A stretch of 46,186 bases of DNA from Priapulus caudatus (GCF_000485595.1 NW_014577112.1:141945-188130); one strand, 5' to 3'. Numbered from the stretch's first letter, positions 1-11,057 are shown. Numbers and translations are program-made. Notes: generated by a model from the sequence alone, not told the origin.

Positions 1-1375
1 GCTAACTATATGATCAGTAGGCTGTAAACATAAATATATATTTATGTGTCAGTGTGCAGCGCAGCAGCAATGGCGGCGGCGTGTGTTTACAGATGAAACG
101 CTTCAAGTGCCTGTGGTGTGAGATGGATGTCCGGACGCGTAGCCTAGTGGCTCCCCGTCCGGAACCGGTCGCGTAGCCACGGCCTATTTTATAACATTGA
201 AACATTGCAAGTGCCTGTGACAGTGTCAGTGTCAGTGATCACTCCAATATCCATAGCCTATGACCTAGCCCGACGAGGCTGTGCGACTGATTGTCTATAC
301 AACTTCTAACCCTAGCAAAACCGTTTCTTGGAGCTAGCCTAGGACCATGCCCATTGTAGGGCCTACTGAGTCACTGAGTCAGTGAGTGTTTTTGTCACAA
401 ATAATCGGGCACCGCATATAATTTGTCATTTGTGCCTGAAAAACAGCCGCACAGCCGAGCACTGAACAGAAGTAATACTCTGCCTGAAAAGTTTTAAATT
501 AGGCCTACCTGTAAGAATTCACCCATCTCCCGTATACCGGCAGTTTTACAATGAATAGACTAAGAAATTTAAAGAATATGCGGAGAACAGTACTTGGTTC
601 GTGCTCTGTTTTGGTTTTACCTATTGAGGTTCCGCTTCCGGTTCCTGTTGTGGTTCCGCTGACGTCATTTTCCGCGCATTCATAATTAGTCTGCGCATGC
701 GCGAACTTTGCCACGAACTTTTCCGGTTTAGGTCATTTGTGAAAAACATTTCGTATTTCGACCACACAGTATGCACACGTGCATCTGTGCATAGATCTGT
801 GTTAGGCTTAGATACAAATATCTCGAAAAATGGTCTAAATATCTTTCCGGAAATTCTCCAAAAAATCTCTAAATATCTCAATTTTTTTTCTAAATATCCC
901 ACAAATTTTTCTAAATATCTCAGTTATTTCAACGTAATGTCTTTTAAACATATTTATTTTGTGCGAAAAAAAATTTTGCAAAGATTTTTAAAACAGTTTG
1001 CACCGCTGGATGGTTTTTCTAGAAAAGGACAAACTCATCCTTAAAAATCCTTAATATCTGAGAAAATTGTGTTTTATCTTCTGAAAATTCTAGGAATTTT
1101 CTAAATATCCCGAAAACTTCTAAATATCTAAAAAAAAATCTAGATATTTGTATCTAAGCCTAATCTGTGTCGTTGTAATGCTACAGTCACGTGCGTACGT
1201 GTACACGTATACAGAATAAATGTAGGGGCCTGGGGGTAGATTCATCAAGCTGCGTACGCAAAATATTTTGCGTAAATCTTGTGTACGCAATCGACGTTGC
1301 TTAGTTGCGATTCATCAACACAGCTATTTAGTAAATTTGCGTACGATTTCGCGTACGCAAGCGAGGCCGTTTTAT
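1..1375 (+). repeat. Long repeat unit, copy A (partial)
   Basis: This stretch matches 8809-10540 and 11210-12890 almost base for base from about position 27 to 1375. Shared landmarks include a GCAGCGCAGCAGCAATGGC segment, the run of short 'TCTAAATATC' motifs at about 830-1145, and a TTGCGTACG-rich end. It lacks the insertion that copies B and C carry (see 9177-9505), so position ~388 is the empty site. It contains no plausible gene; the small reading frames in it are not conserved between the three copies. It lies upstream of the PINK1 exons and probably sits in a PINK1 intron. Confidence 0.85.
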
Positions 1376-1559
1376 GTTTCAGCGTGGTACTAATGAGGCA
1401 TTGCTGGACTATGAGAGAGCGACAGCAAAACTCTTTCGGGGAATTGACGAAAAAGCTACAATTGGGAATGACACACGAGTGTGCCGGCAGGGAAAAATAT
1501 ACGTGTGAATTTCATTAGGATTTTCCATGGATTACCGTTCTATAATCCTACAGGTCGTA

Positions 1560-1770
1560 GGTCCTACGGGTCTACGTAGGCACGCCCGCAGGCACGCATG
1601 CAGGCACGCACGCATGCAGGCACGCACGCGCGCAGGCACGCGCAAGCACGCGCAAGCACGCGCGCAGGCACACACACAAGCACGCCCGCAGGCACACCGG
1701 CACACACAGGCACGCACGCACGCGCGCGTGCAGGCACACACGCAAGCACGCGGGCGGCGGCGCGCGCTTG
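1560..1770. repeat. (GCAC/GCAG)n-type low-complexity minisatellite
   Basis: About 210 bases of degenerate GCACGCAGGCACGC-like repeats. All three frames on one strand are open only because of this composition, giving His/Ala/Arg or Cys/Val-rich nonsense products. It is not coding. Confidence 0.85.
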
Positions 1771-1934
1771 ATTGAATGCAATACAGTACAGTACACACAT
1801 GCATGCTTAAAAGTTAAATGGTAAACACTTGACAGTCACACCGTACCATGAATTCTACCGCGCCGTGGAACCGGCTGCCGCTAGCGGCAGAGGCCGAGCG
1901 AGAGCGGCAAGGCGCGGGACCGATCTGGACAATC

Positions 1935-2045
1935 GATTTCCAGGGCAGATTTTGCTTTTGGGGTCGCCCCCGATATCATGTTTTCGGGGGCTCTTTTTGG
2001 CATTTCGGGGGCGAAATCGCTCGCCGCCCCCGTGTATTTTTTTCC
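1935..2045 (+). repeat. Dispersed repeat rich in GGGGGC/GCCCCC
   Basis: The block containing CTCTTTTTGGCATTTC followed by GCCCCCGTGTATTTTTT is repeated, diverged and inverted, at 26027-26098. Two copies in one 46 kb window indicate an interspersed family. I see no coding capacity and cannot assign a class. Confidence 0.6.
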
Positions 2046-2241
2046 CTGCGTGAAGATATGTGCTGTTTTTTTTACCAATTCTCAACAAACGGAAGACTAG
2101 TATTTTTTTTACGATAAACGTTTTACAACACACATACAAGTGCCTGTGAGCAAATTTTGCAATGTGGCAGTAGCGTACAATATTACATTTCTGTCAATTA
2201 ACTGGCTTGGATTGCTAGTTTATACAGAGTTTGTTTATTAG

Positions 2242-3010
2242 GTCACTAGATCCATATTGGGCACAGAGTCTGATAGCGACCTTTCCAAAGCTGACCTGTG
2301 GGCTGCCGGAGCCCTAGCTTACGAGATATTCGGTGCACCTGCCTCAAATCCTTTCCATTGTCGGCTGGACAGCATGACTTACAAAGAGTCCGACCTGCCC
2401 CCTGTCAGGACGAGGTTGCCGGGGGCACGTGGAAAAGTTGTGGAGAATCTGGTGCAGTTAATGCTCCGAGTGGACCCAGCAGAGGTACTGACAGAAATCC
2501 GGTGACAGCAAAGATGGGCATTTGCTCATGTCTATTTTCTGCACTCACACTCGCTCCTCATTGTTCGTCATGGAACTTTTGTCAATAGGTTCCGATCTGA
2601 CACTTTTACACCTACTTGTGATATTTCTACTCAAAATTTGGACTGGCGCGTGAGACTGAGCGTTTGTTGAATTATTTGTTCATCTTGTTTTTTAGCGTCC
2701 AACTCCTGATGAGGCATCCACAATACTTGCGATTCTGCTCTGGGGACCAATGAACTGGTGGCTCCCCCTGCAGGGCAAAATGCCCACTATCGAAGACATT
2801 ATAACTTGGTATAGACGGCTCTCCTGCAAGTGTTTTCAACAGTGTGCAGCAGCCGGTGGGCCAAAGGGAAACCTTCTGGCTGCAGAGTGCCAGCTATTGC
2901 TGTCTTTTATTTTGCGATTTAGGTTGTGTTTTGTTCAGTCGGCTATCTATCAGATACAGAGTCTGGCTGCTATTAGTTCATTCACCCTTGCAGTCGATTA
3001 CAGCGAGTAA
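2242..3010 (+). CDS. PINK1: PINK1 serine/threonine kinase, C-terminal two exons (5' part outside window)
   Basis: PINK1 is the mitochondrial kinase that phosphorylates ubiquitin and Parkin in mitophagy. Two exons are visible: 2242-2484 (acceptor TTTATTAG, donor GAG|GTACTG, phase 0) and 2696-3010 (acceptor TTGTTTTTTAG, stop TAA at 3008-3010). Together they code the last 185 residues. The first exon holds the kinase C-lobe signature SKADLWAAGALAYEIFG, very close to the PINK1 family sequence at this place. The second begins RPTPDEAS, where PINK1 has RPSA, and then codes the helical C-terminal extension special to PINK1, ending LAVDYSE. The N-lobe, HRD and DFG exons must lie left of position 1, because repeat copy A fills the sequence upstream. 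The neighbouring C8orf33-type gene is convergent. Confidence is high for the family; the last ~40 residues are less conserved. Confidence 0.87.
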
Positions 3011-4056
3011 TGCACGTTTTAAAACGGCATGTTCTCGCAGAAAAATGTATAGATAGATATACCTACTGTGAGCTTGTCTATGTTGCAGAAATTTCTACAA
3101 CTCATTTGTATTGCCACTTTTATAACATTTCTTCTGCAAACCTAAACAGTCTTACGAAACTAATACTTTCGAATGTTTACACAGTGTTTACACATCCGGG
3201 ATATAGCCGAGTGATCGCAGTTTTCATTAACAGTTCTTCTCTATGATAGAACAAGTTATAATTCATTATTCATTGTTTGTTCAGTACAAAATTGTGAAAT
3301 TTGTTTAAATCGTATGTTAGCGTAATGTAACGCATGTAATCAGCAAACAAATTATGTCAAATATAACGTTTTCTTTCCAGGAACTATTTGCGCTAGCATA
3401 GGCCTATTGTTAGCATTCACAGTCACATCGCTCTATGTGTATCTGTACGCTGTAACTCTTTCCGACAGTTTTCAAAATAGTCAAATTCGGAGCACATTTC
3501 TGGCTCAATAGTATGGCTCAGTATGCTCACAGTAGGTGTATGTAGGCTTTTGTTGCGAGGTTTATCCATTTTAATTATTTCCTTCTTTAGGAGTTGGCTT
3601 TGAATCTTTTGATGTGGTTATTTATTAATATTTAGCTTGACTCATTTTGTTAACCAAATGACTTAGTAATCTGCTAACATAAACTTGGGTTTGTACTTTT
3701 ATGATCTAAATGTACAAGCTATTTGAATACTCTTGACTTTTCTAATGCCTAAAATGCAGTGTCTGGAAAAATTCTAATGTGGCAACAGTGCCAAAATAAT
3801 ATTTACGTCCATTTTCTTTAACACACAAGTTATGTTAATGTTGACTTCCACAAAATAATTCACGAGTATAATTCACTGGATGACATTGTTTTTGTTATTT
3901 TTATTATGAAAGCAGTGTTTGTCAATTAGATGTACTTTCACTTACATAATTGAAAAGCCCAAAGCTTCAATGCTAATGTACTTGAAAGGGATGCTAATAC
4001 ATGACATAATTATATATACATATATGTGTGTTACATAATTTCACATTTTACAGAAC
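3011..4056. other. Convergent 3' intergenic region, PINK1 / C8orf33-type
   Basis: AT-rich sequence with no supported gene. It should hold both 3' UTRs. On the minus strand an AATAAA (TTTATT at 3900-3905) lies about 150 bases past the C8orf33-type stop and could be its polyadenylation signal. I found no canonical AATAAA for PINK1. Confidence 0.5.
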
Positions 4057-5562
4057 TTACATAGGTTGCTCAATTTGGAAATTGAATCTAAAACTATTAT
4101 CTGAACTCTCAAACATTGGCTTATTGCCATTCAATTGTTTTTGCTCTCCATCCTTTCTAGTGTCTTCAGATTCATTTGGCAAATCTACTGTATTAGGAAC
4201 TGTTTCAGTGTTGAAGTGAAACTTGAACATGGTATCCCGAGTTGTCTCAAAAAGGGGAGCCTCACTTGCATTCGGATCACATAAATCTGCATCGCCCGTT
4301 GACCTCGCTTTTTTGTAGAATGTGAATCTCTGTTGTTTCGTATCGGCTGCTACACGCACAGAGACATTTTTTGCACCTGTTGAATATTAAACTTAACATT
4401 ATGATTGTGTTACTTCATTATTTAGCAACATGAAGAACGATGCTATTGCTTAGGACATACTGTCGTGTATAAATGTAAAATATACGATGAATGCAATTAT
4501 ACTTTCAGGGTTCCATCTTACCATTACACAGTCTAGCCTCAGCTGACACTGAAGCAAATCTTAAATCAGACACTAGCCATTATAAATGTACTTAGTATTC
4601 ATCAAAAAACCCAATATTGTTAGCATAGACCTTACCAGCATCAAGTGTAAGATTTCCTTTAAGCACCATATTTTGTGGCTTACAATGAACTTTTTCAGAA
4701 CATTTTAGAACTTGTTTCAGACTATTGTCTTATAAATTATTTGGGGTAGGCATATAATGCATCTGAGCATCTTACAAACCACAAAATACAGATTATATAC
4801 TATGTAGTGCCCTGGAGTCCTACATATTTATGGTGTTAAACCTTGGGTGCATGCAACTTACTGCTAGCAACAAGTTTTTTCTCCTCGTCAGCCATCTTTT
4901 TTCTGTAATCGCAGAAAGTGGATCGCATAGCTTGTCTCTTCTTTACCAATGGGGCTTTTGGATCACTAAGCATCTTCAATATCCGCTTACCCTCTCTGGC
5001 TACGAATACAGATGTTTGATAAAAGCCTTTTACAAGATATTCTGTGGACTTGTATATGTTATTTTAACAGTTTGTTAAGTGTGACTTTAAAGTTTAGCTG
5101 GTATGTAATTAGCTCTAGTACTATAGCCCGCGTACAGTTGCCGCAGGCCTGCAGCAACTCTACGCGGGCTATAGTACTAGAGCTAGTATGTAATATAATA
5201 ATTCAATTTTTAAAAACAATAAGAAAATTAAGAATTTTGCACAGAGGAGAGATAGTGATCCGCTAGGGGACGGCTCTGATTGGCTAATTTTGTCTCTTAT
5301 TTATTTTATTTTTTATTTTTGGCTAATTTTGTTTTATTTTAGAATTAGGGATAGGGTTAGGGTTAGGGTTAACTGATTTCTATATCCACAACTTATTTCT
5401 ATATTCACTATCTCTCCCCTGAGACCTACTAGAAAATTATGGTTTACATGACAGACAAATAAAAAACCAACCTTGTTTACTGTCTGGTTTTTGTCGGCTC
5501 AATCCAAGTTCCAACTGCTCTATACACCAAATTAACTCCCGTTCAAATTTGATGTCACTGCA
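4057..5562 (-). CDS. C8orf33: UPF0488 / C8orf33-like protein, three 3' exons
   Basis: This is an animal family without an established function. Three minus-strand exons chain in frame: 5472-5562 (30 codons plus 1 base), 4862-4999, and 4057-4376 with stop TAA at 4057-4059. They give 182 residues. The first visible exon codes ELIWCIEQLELGLSRQKP, matching the family core WCxEQLELGL. The second codes KAPLVKKRQAMRSTFCDYRK, matching the conserved LxxKRQLMxxxFGDYR block, with Cys where the family usually has Gly. The last exon is acidic and polar and ends FRFNFQIEQPM, like the family C-terminal FRFNFF. All junctions have AG/GT sites and compatible phases (0, 1, 1). The start exon was not found. It should lie right of 5562, where mobile elements fill the next 2.5 kb. 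The 3' end faces PINK1. Confidence 0.8.
5101..5194. mobile_element. Foldback element, 76 bp, with perfect 9-bp target-site duplication
   Basis: Positions 5110-5134 and 5161-5185 are perfect 25-base inverted repeats beginning TAGCTCTAGTACTATAGC. The loop contains a smaller palindrome (GTTGCCGCAGGCCTGCAGCAAC-like). GTATGTAAT occurs immediately outside both ends (5101-5109 and 5186-5194), as expected for a transposition duplication. Related copies lie at 8011-8077 and 16176-16388. It sits just upstream of exon 4862-4999, in an intron of the C8orf33-type gene. Confidence 0.85.
5242..5421. mobile_element. Short TIR element (MITE-like) carrying a TTAGGG array
   Basis: The ends CAGAGGAGAGATAGTGA (5242-5258) and TCACTATCTCTCCCCTG (5405-5421) are inverted repeats with one mismatch. 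The interior has AT-rich DNA and about four TTAGGG-like units at 5347-5371. No convincing target-site duplication was seen. It lies in an intron of the C8orf33-type gene. Confidence 0.65.
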
Positions 5563-5762
5563 CTAAAAATGAAAGAAATAAGTATACATATCACTCACCC
5601 CCACAATGCCTAATCCTATACTTAGGTTACCACCTAGATTTAGGATGTAAGTTGATGAGCTACAAAGTAATGCACTTTTTCTACCAGGATCTCCAGTACA
5701 TTTTCCTATAATGAACGTGCATAATGAAAAACACAAAAACCTGTGCTAAAATTAAAATAGGC

Positions 5763-6352
5763 TTAAAGGAACAGTAGCCTCTAGGTTCTAGGGTTATTTT
5801 CAGCTAATTTAGGTTATAATTGCGCTACATAAAAAGTTTCATGGTTCAATCACCATTAAAATATTTTAAAAATGTTTTAAAACTAACGACTACAGTTTGA
5901 TTACAACAACGGTGGCGCCACTCAAAGCGCACGATCTGAGAAGTTGCGCAAAACCACTTTCCAGCCAAGGGCTACAGACCGAGGGTATTTCTTATTTATT
6001 TATTTAAAAGCAAAAGGATTGTAATATCTTATAAACGACATATAGTTTCAGTTATAATATGGATAAATTTGCCCTAAAATGAATATCGTTCGGTTAAATA
6101 GCATTTAGGTATAAATATAATTGCACTTTTGTGATTAGCCCTCAGTCATTTACTGCAAAATAAAAATGCAAATACGCAATTTTTCAGGGTGGCAGCACGG
6201 TCGCGGGTGTCATGGCGCGTTCAAATTTCGTAGCGTTGATGTGTAAATAATTAATTAAGTATCTGGTGACAAATACATGTGGGTATAGACGATTTGTTAT
6301 ACAGTAAGTACAGTTGTATGCAGTAAAATCCTAGAGGCTACTGTCCCTTTAA
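5763..6352. mobile_element. MITE with TTAA duplication, copy 1
   Basis: The left end after TTAA (5763-5766) is AGGAACAGTAGCCTCTAGG. The right end is CCTAGAGGCTACTGTCCCT followed by TTAA (6349-6352). The 19-base ends match at 18 positions. The interior is non-coding and shares long tracts, for example ATCGTTCGGTTAAATAGC, with 41940-42495. TTAA duplications are typical of piggyBac- and Kolobok-type transposases, which would have to act in trans. Confidence 0.8.
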
Positions 6353-6365
6353 GTTAATTGTCTAT

Positions 6366-6769
6366 ATAGAGTACCGAAGTGTGACGTCACGTTGGCAAGA
6401 CAACGTACGGGCTGGTTCTACCACAGCCACTGGCTCCATAGTGTAGCCATAGCGTGCGTACGTAAAACCCGAATGTGTGCGCTGCAGACAGCGGTAAAGC
6501 ATCGGTAGCAAGTCGATCTTACAATATTGAATGAATTTTAAAAAAATATTAAGAAAAAAAAATTTGGTAAAAAAAATTTTTTTTTTCCCTGTTGCTTTTC
6601 ACTTCCATCCTTTGGAAATCTATAAAAACTGCAATAATGACTCTCAGAATGATGGTTACAATCGGGTACAAAACACGACACGCAGTTAATGTTACCAGAG
6701 CATAATGATTGTGTAGAACCAGCAGGCTCGTTGTCATGCCACCGTGACGTCATCACTTCGGTACTCTAT
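6366..6769. mobile_element. TIR element (404 bp) carrying a THAP exon
   Basis: The left end ATAGAGTACCGAAGTGTGAC (from 6366) and the reverse complement of the right end, ATAGAGTACCGAAGTGATGA (from 6769), match. The similarity runs about 55-60 bases inward through GACGTCACG and GGCTGGTTCTAC on both sides. Between them lies the start of a THAP-domain reading frame (6538-6756, minus). This is the structure expected of an internally deleted, non-autonomous derivative of a THAP-transposase DNA transposon (P or Kolobok group). No clear target-site duplication was found. Confidence 0.75.
6538..6756 (-). pseudogene. Truncated THAP zinc-finger exon inside TIR element
   Basis: THAP domains are C2CH zinc modules that bind DNA in P-element- and Kolobok-type transposases and in domesticated host proteins. 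The 72-codon frame starts at an ATG within the element's right TIR. It contains CVSCFVPDCNHHSESHYCSF followed by YRFPKD, the N-terminal half of a THAP domain: the first two zinc cysteines and the FxxFP motif. The downstream Trp, the Cys-His pair and the AVPTIF end are absent, and the frame runs into an A/T homopolymer tract. A possible donor (GGAA|GTGAAA) occurs after KDG, but no following exon remains. It is best read as a remnant of a transposase first exon. A role as a first exon of the neighbouring C8orf33-type gene is not supported by phase. Confidence 0.65.
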
Positions 6770-6906
6770 GTGGTTCACATATATATTCCACATTTGGCAT
6801 GGACACACGACAGGTTAATCAGCATCTCCACTGATTTAGATCTAATATTGTTTGTGACGCGAGACCATGAGCAACAAGTTGTATGTCCTCCTCAGGATAG
6901 TGGAGA

Positions 6907-7994
6907 CAGGGGCGGATGCAGGATTTTGTCTAGGGGGGGGGTGCAGGTGGGAAAGGGCACTTTGAGATTTTGTTAGGGGCAACTGAAGCGGCGGCTGGGC
7001 CGCCGCTTCCGTGGCGAGGACGCAGGTGCGAAGGAAACGCGGTGGGGGTCGGGGGGGCCTCCCCCAGAAAATTGTTAAAAATCAGACTCCTTTTTATGCA
7101 TTTTCAGAGGCATATGAGGCGAAATTTTTGTAGCTTCAAGTCTTGTCATAGCAATGAAACAGACAATTCCAGTACAAGGCAAAATCCACAAAGCCACAAA
7201 AACCATTCAACTTGCTTGAAATTAACTGCCATCAGAGCGACAAAATACTAGTACCCAGTGAAATCAAACTCGCGATATGGATTGAACACACTTTTATTAC
7301 AAAAGAAAATTAAAATCATTACATGTATTAATTTATATGCTTTCCGTTTCATACATTTACTATAAAACTTGAACTTCACTTGAATTTCAATGACTGATAT
7401 TTATTTACTTAAAACATACTCAGTATTACTCTTGCCACAGGGGCGTGTACAGGATTTGTACCAGGAGGGGTCCACCGTAACCCAAACTTGGGAGAACGCG
7501 AAGGGGGGTTTTTGAATTAGACCCCCTCAGATGCGTTTTGCTGCGCGAGCAGGTGGGGGGTCCGGACCCCCTGGACCCCCCCACCCGTACACGCCCCTGT
7601 GCCAGTAGTACTTACTTTTACCAAATTTAGACACAAATGAGTGGGCTCTTGCCAGAGAGAATATAGTAATAGTACTACTAAGTACGTTTTAAGTAAAAAA
7701 ATGCAAAAGATAACATCGAAAACTATTCAGAATGAAATTATTGAAGCAAAATTAGAGGGGGTTATTACCCCAGGAGGGTACCAGTCTATAACAAAGCAAT
7801 CAAGGTGGCGCAGCCTGGCGGCAATCTGTCGCAGCCCAGAAAACAAGTCGGGTCGGCCCTCGTCCCCCTAAAAACTCCTCGAAACATCAACTTATTTTTC
7901 AGTATTTTTTCTGCTTAAAAATCTATATAATTTTTTTTTTAAATTTTTAGGGGGGGTGCGCACCCTCTGCACCCCCCCCCTGGATCCGCCCCTG
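6907..7994. mobile_element. hAT-like TIR element, about 1.1 kb, non-autonomous
   Basis: The ends are CAGGGGCGGATGCAGG (6907-6922) and TGGATCCGCCCCTG (7981-7994). They are inverted and followed inward by long G (or C) runs and GTGC/GCAC. CAGGGGCGGATCCAGG ends are widely seen in animal hAT-type elements. The six bases GGAGAC occur at both borders (6902-6907 and 7995-8000), a possible remnant of the target duplication. The interior has no transposase frame and contains a nested element at 7438-7599. Confidence 0.7.
7438..7599. mobile_element. Nested small TIR element (162 bp)
   Basis: CAGGGGCGTGTACAGG at 7438 and GTACACGCCCCTG ending at 7599 form inverted ends, with GGGG/CCCC-rich subterminal DNA. 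TGCCA flanks both sides. It sits inside the larger element 6907-7994, so it inserted later or is part of that family's internal structure. Confidence 0.65.
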
Positions 7995-8010
7995 GGAGAC
8001 CTGACGACTC

Positions 8011-8077
8011 TAGCTCTAGAACTATAGCCCTTCGCTCTGCCACAGGTGGCAGAGTGAATGGCTATAGTTCTATATGC
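8011..8077. mobile_element. Foldback element, second copy
   Basis: TAGCTCTAGAACTATAGCC at 8011 pairs with GGCTATAGTTCTATATGC ending near 8077, around a central CTCTGCCACAGGTGGCAGAG palindrome. It belongs to the same family as 5110-5185, with diverged arms. No perfect target duplication is visible. Confidence 0.7.
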
Positions 8078-8157
8078 TCACTCTGGATACAAAAGTTATG
8101 ACGAATAAAGATGTAGTAAAACGGAGGAACGACTGAAAAAATCGCAAATAATAGGCG

Positions 8158-8228
8158 AAAGAGAGTAAAGTCGAGAAACACTAAGACTTTGTAGTAAAAT
8201 ACATTTTGTGTTTATTTACCATAATTAT
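8158..8228 (+). repeat. Dispersed arm sequence shared with 23941-24014 and 24955-25022
   Basis: The block AGAGTAAAGTCGAGAAACAC ... TGTTTATTTACCAT matches the two inverted arms of the 24 kb structure, allowing for substitutions. This is a third, solitary copy of that element end. Confidence 0.6.
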
Positions 8229-8429
8229 TTTATACGCAGTGGCTACGCGTCCGGAACCGGTCGCCTAGCCTCCAGGTATGCCATCTGCGACATCCACATC
8301 AAACAGTGATCGCGTGACTTGCGGTTACACGCATGGCATTGTGCCCAACGCCAGCGCTGCTGCTGATTGCCGAAATATACAATATATGCCACTGCTGCGT
8401 CTCATCCTTTCATCCGCTACCTCTCTCGC

Positions 8430-8628
8430 TCTCATCAACACACACGCACAGCTCTCTCTCTCTCACACACATGCACAGCTCTCTCTATTTCTCTCACACA
8501 CACGCACATACACAGACACATACACACCTACTCTAGCTCTAGCTCTCTCTCTCTCTCACGCATACACACACACATACACATTCTCTCTCTCTCTCTCTGT
8601 CTCACGCATACACACACATACACATTCC

Positions 8629-8674
<46 letters not shown>

Positions 8675-10809
8675 GAGACACAGGCACTTAAAGCGTTTCA
8701 TCTGTAAACACACGCCGCCGCCATTGCTGCTGCGCTGCACACTGACACATAAATATATACACTATAGTATTATATTTATTAGTATATTTATATATATTAG
8801 TATATAAACATAAATATATATTTATGTGTCAGTGTGCAGCGCAGCAGCAATGGCGGCCGGCGTGTGTTTACAGATGAAACGCTTCAAGTGCCTGTGGTGT
8901 GAGATGGATGTCCGGACGGCGTAGCCTAGTGGCTCCCCGTCCGGAAACCGGTCGCGTAGCCACGCGTAATTTTTATAACATTGAAACATTGCAAGTGCCT
9001 GTGACAGTGTCAGTGTCAGTGATCACTCCAATATCCATAAGCCTCATGCACCAGCCCGACGAGGCTGTGCGACTGATTGTCTATACAACTTCTAACCCTA
9101 GCAAAACAACCGTTTCTTGCGAGCTAGCCTAGGACCATGCCCATTGTAGGGCCTACTGAGTCACTGAGTCAGTGAGACTCGCAGCTAGGGCCTGCATTAC
9201 CTCCAACTCTCATTGTGATACAAATATAGTTAATTTTAAAATTAAATCTAAGCGTGATTTGTTTTATTTTTTTTTTTTTTAAATTTTTTTTTTTTTTTGT
9301 AGGTTAGGTTAGGGTTACGGAGGTTAGGATTAGGATAGTTAGGGTTAGGGTTAGCGTTAGGTTTAGGATAGGTTAGGTTAGGGTTAGGGTTCAGGCGTAG
9401 GGTCACAATGCCACGCATAAAAGGAATTATTAAAAGAGGAGTTTAGGCACGTGATTTGCTATCAACGAATGAGAGTTGGAGGTATGCAGGCCCTAGCTTG
9501 CGAGTGTCAGTGGTGTTTTTGTCAGCAAATAATCGGGCACACGCATCATAATTGTGTCCATTTGTGCCTGAAAAACAGCCGCAGCAGCCGAGCACTTGAA
9601 CAAGAAGTAATACTCTGCTGAAAAGTTTTAAAATTAGGCCTACCCTGTAAAGATATTCACCCATCTCCCTATACCGGCAGTTTTACAATGAATAGACTCA
9701 AGAAATTTAAAAGAATATGGCGGAGTAACGTACTTGGCTTTCGTGCTCTGTTTGGCTTTTAGCTATTGAGGTTCCGCTTCCGGTCCTGTTGGATGGCTTC
9801 CGCTGACGTCATTTTCCGCGCATTCATAATTAGTCTGTCGCCAATGCGCGAACTTTGCGACGAACTTTTCGCGGTTCGGTCATTTCGTGAAAAAACATTT
9901 CGTATTTCCGAACCACAGCAGTACAATACGCATGCATCTGGTGTTAGGCTTAGATACAATATCTCGACAATGGCCTCTAAAGTATCTTTCCGGAAATTCT
10001 CCAAAAAATCTTAAATATCTCAATTTTTTTCTAAATATCCAACAAAATTTTTCTAAATAATCTCAGTTCATTTCAAACGTAAAGTCTTTTACAACATATT
10101 TATGATTTTGTGCGAAAAAAAAATTTGCAAGATTTTAAAACAGTTTGCCACCGGCTGGATGGTTTTTCTAGAAAAGGACAAACTGCATCCTTAAAAATCT
10201 AAATCTGAGAAAATTGTGTTTTCATTCTGAAAATTCTAGGAATTTTCTAAATATCCCGAAAACTTCTAAATATCTAAAAAAAAATCTAGATATTTGTGAT
10301 CTAAGCCTAAATCTGTGTCGATTTTAATGCTACAGTCACGTTGGCGTTACGTGTACCACTGTATTACAGATAAATGTAGGGCGCCTGGGGGTAAGATTCA
10401 TTTTCAAGGACTGCGATACGCCAAAATATTTTGCGTAAATCTTGCTCGTCACGCAATCGACGGTTGCTTAGTTGCGATTCATCACACAGCTGATTTAAGT
10501 AATATTTCGCGTACGATTTCGCGTAGCGCAAAGCGAGGCCCGTTTTTAGGTGGATTCATACAGGCTAAAATTTACGTAAAGCCTTTTGCGCTAACTCTAC
10601 ACGAGCTGACGCAGGTGCCGTAAAAACCACTCGAAATTCTCCGCCAGGTGTTTCCAGCCATATCGGCAGGCAATGCATTATTTTATTGAGAAAACATTAT
10701 AAAATACTACTCACACTTAAAAAATAATAATAATTACCATACTACACAGACAGGCGGCGCCTTTGACGCTTCTATTTGTCATAGGCTTGGGCATTGTTTT
10801 CGTTATAAG
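8430..10809 (+). repeat. Long repeat unit, copy B
   Basis: A unit of about 2.4 kb, repeated in tandem as copy C. It starts with CT/CA microsatellite DNA (8430-8672), then a large hairpin (arms 8672-8758 and 8812-8905), a TIR insertion at 9177-9505, a block of TCTAAATATC motifs (about 9950-10290), and a TTGCGTACG-like end. It stops at a run of 25 Ns. Compared with A and C it shows many single-base insertions and deletions and few substitutions. No conserved reading frame survives across copies. Confidence 0.85.
9177..9505. mobile_element. TIR insertion with telomere-like interior (in copy B)
   Basis: The ends ACTCGCAGCTAGGGCCTGCA (9177) and TGCAGGCCCTAGCTTGCGAGT-like (ending 9505) are inverted and extend about 38 bases, through CTCCAACTCTCAT. 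The interior includes a degenerate TTAGGG array at about 9300-9390. GTCAGTGAG precedes the element and GTCAGTG(G) follows it. Copy A at ~388 has a single GTCAGTGAG with nothing inserted. Confidence 0.85.
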
Positions 10810-10834
10810 NNNNNNNNNNNNNNNNNNNNNNNNN
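10810..10834. other. Assembly gap (25 N)
   Basis: A run of 25 Ns between repeat copies B and C. The short length suggests a placeholder rather than a measured gap. Confidence 0.95.
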
Positions 10835-11025
10835 TCTCACACACACGCACAGCTCTCTCTCTCTCACACACATGCACAGCTCTCTCTATTTCTCTCACAC
10901 ACACGCACATACACACACACCACCATACTCTAGCTCTAGCTCTCTCTCTCTCTCACGCATACACACACAAATACACATTCTCTCTCTCTCTCTCTGTCTC
11001 ACGCATACACACACATACACATTCC

Positions 11026-11057
<32 letters not shown>

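Noticed and set aside
6538-6756. THAP exon as first exon of the C8orf33-type gene
   Set aside because: The possible donor leaves phase 1, while exon 5472-5562 needs phase 0. The exon lies entirely inside a TIR element.
8278-8807. Frames rich in His/Thr/Ser over CA/CT repeats (also 10872-11165, 36033-36358, 40340-40889)
   Set aside because: Dinucleotide repeat translations only; not conserved between repeat copies B and C.
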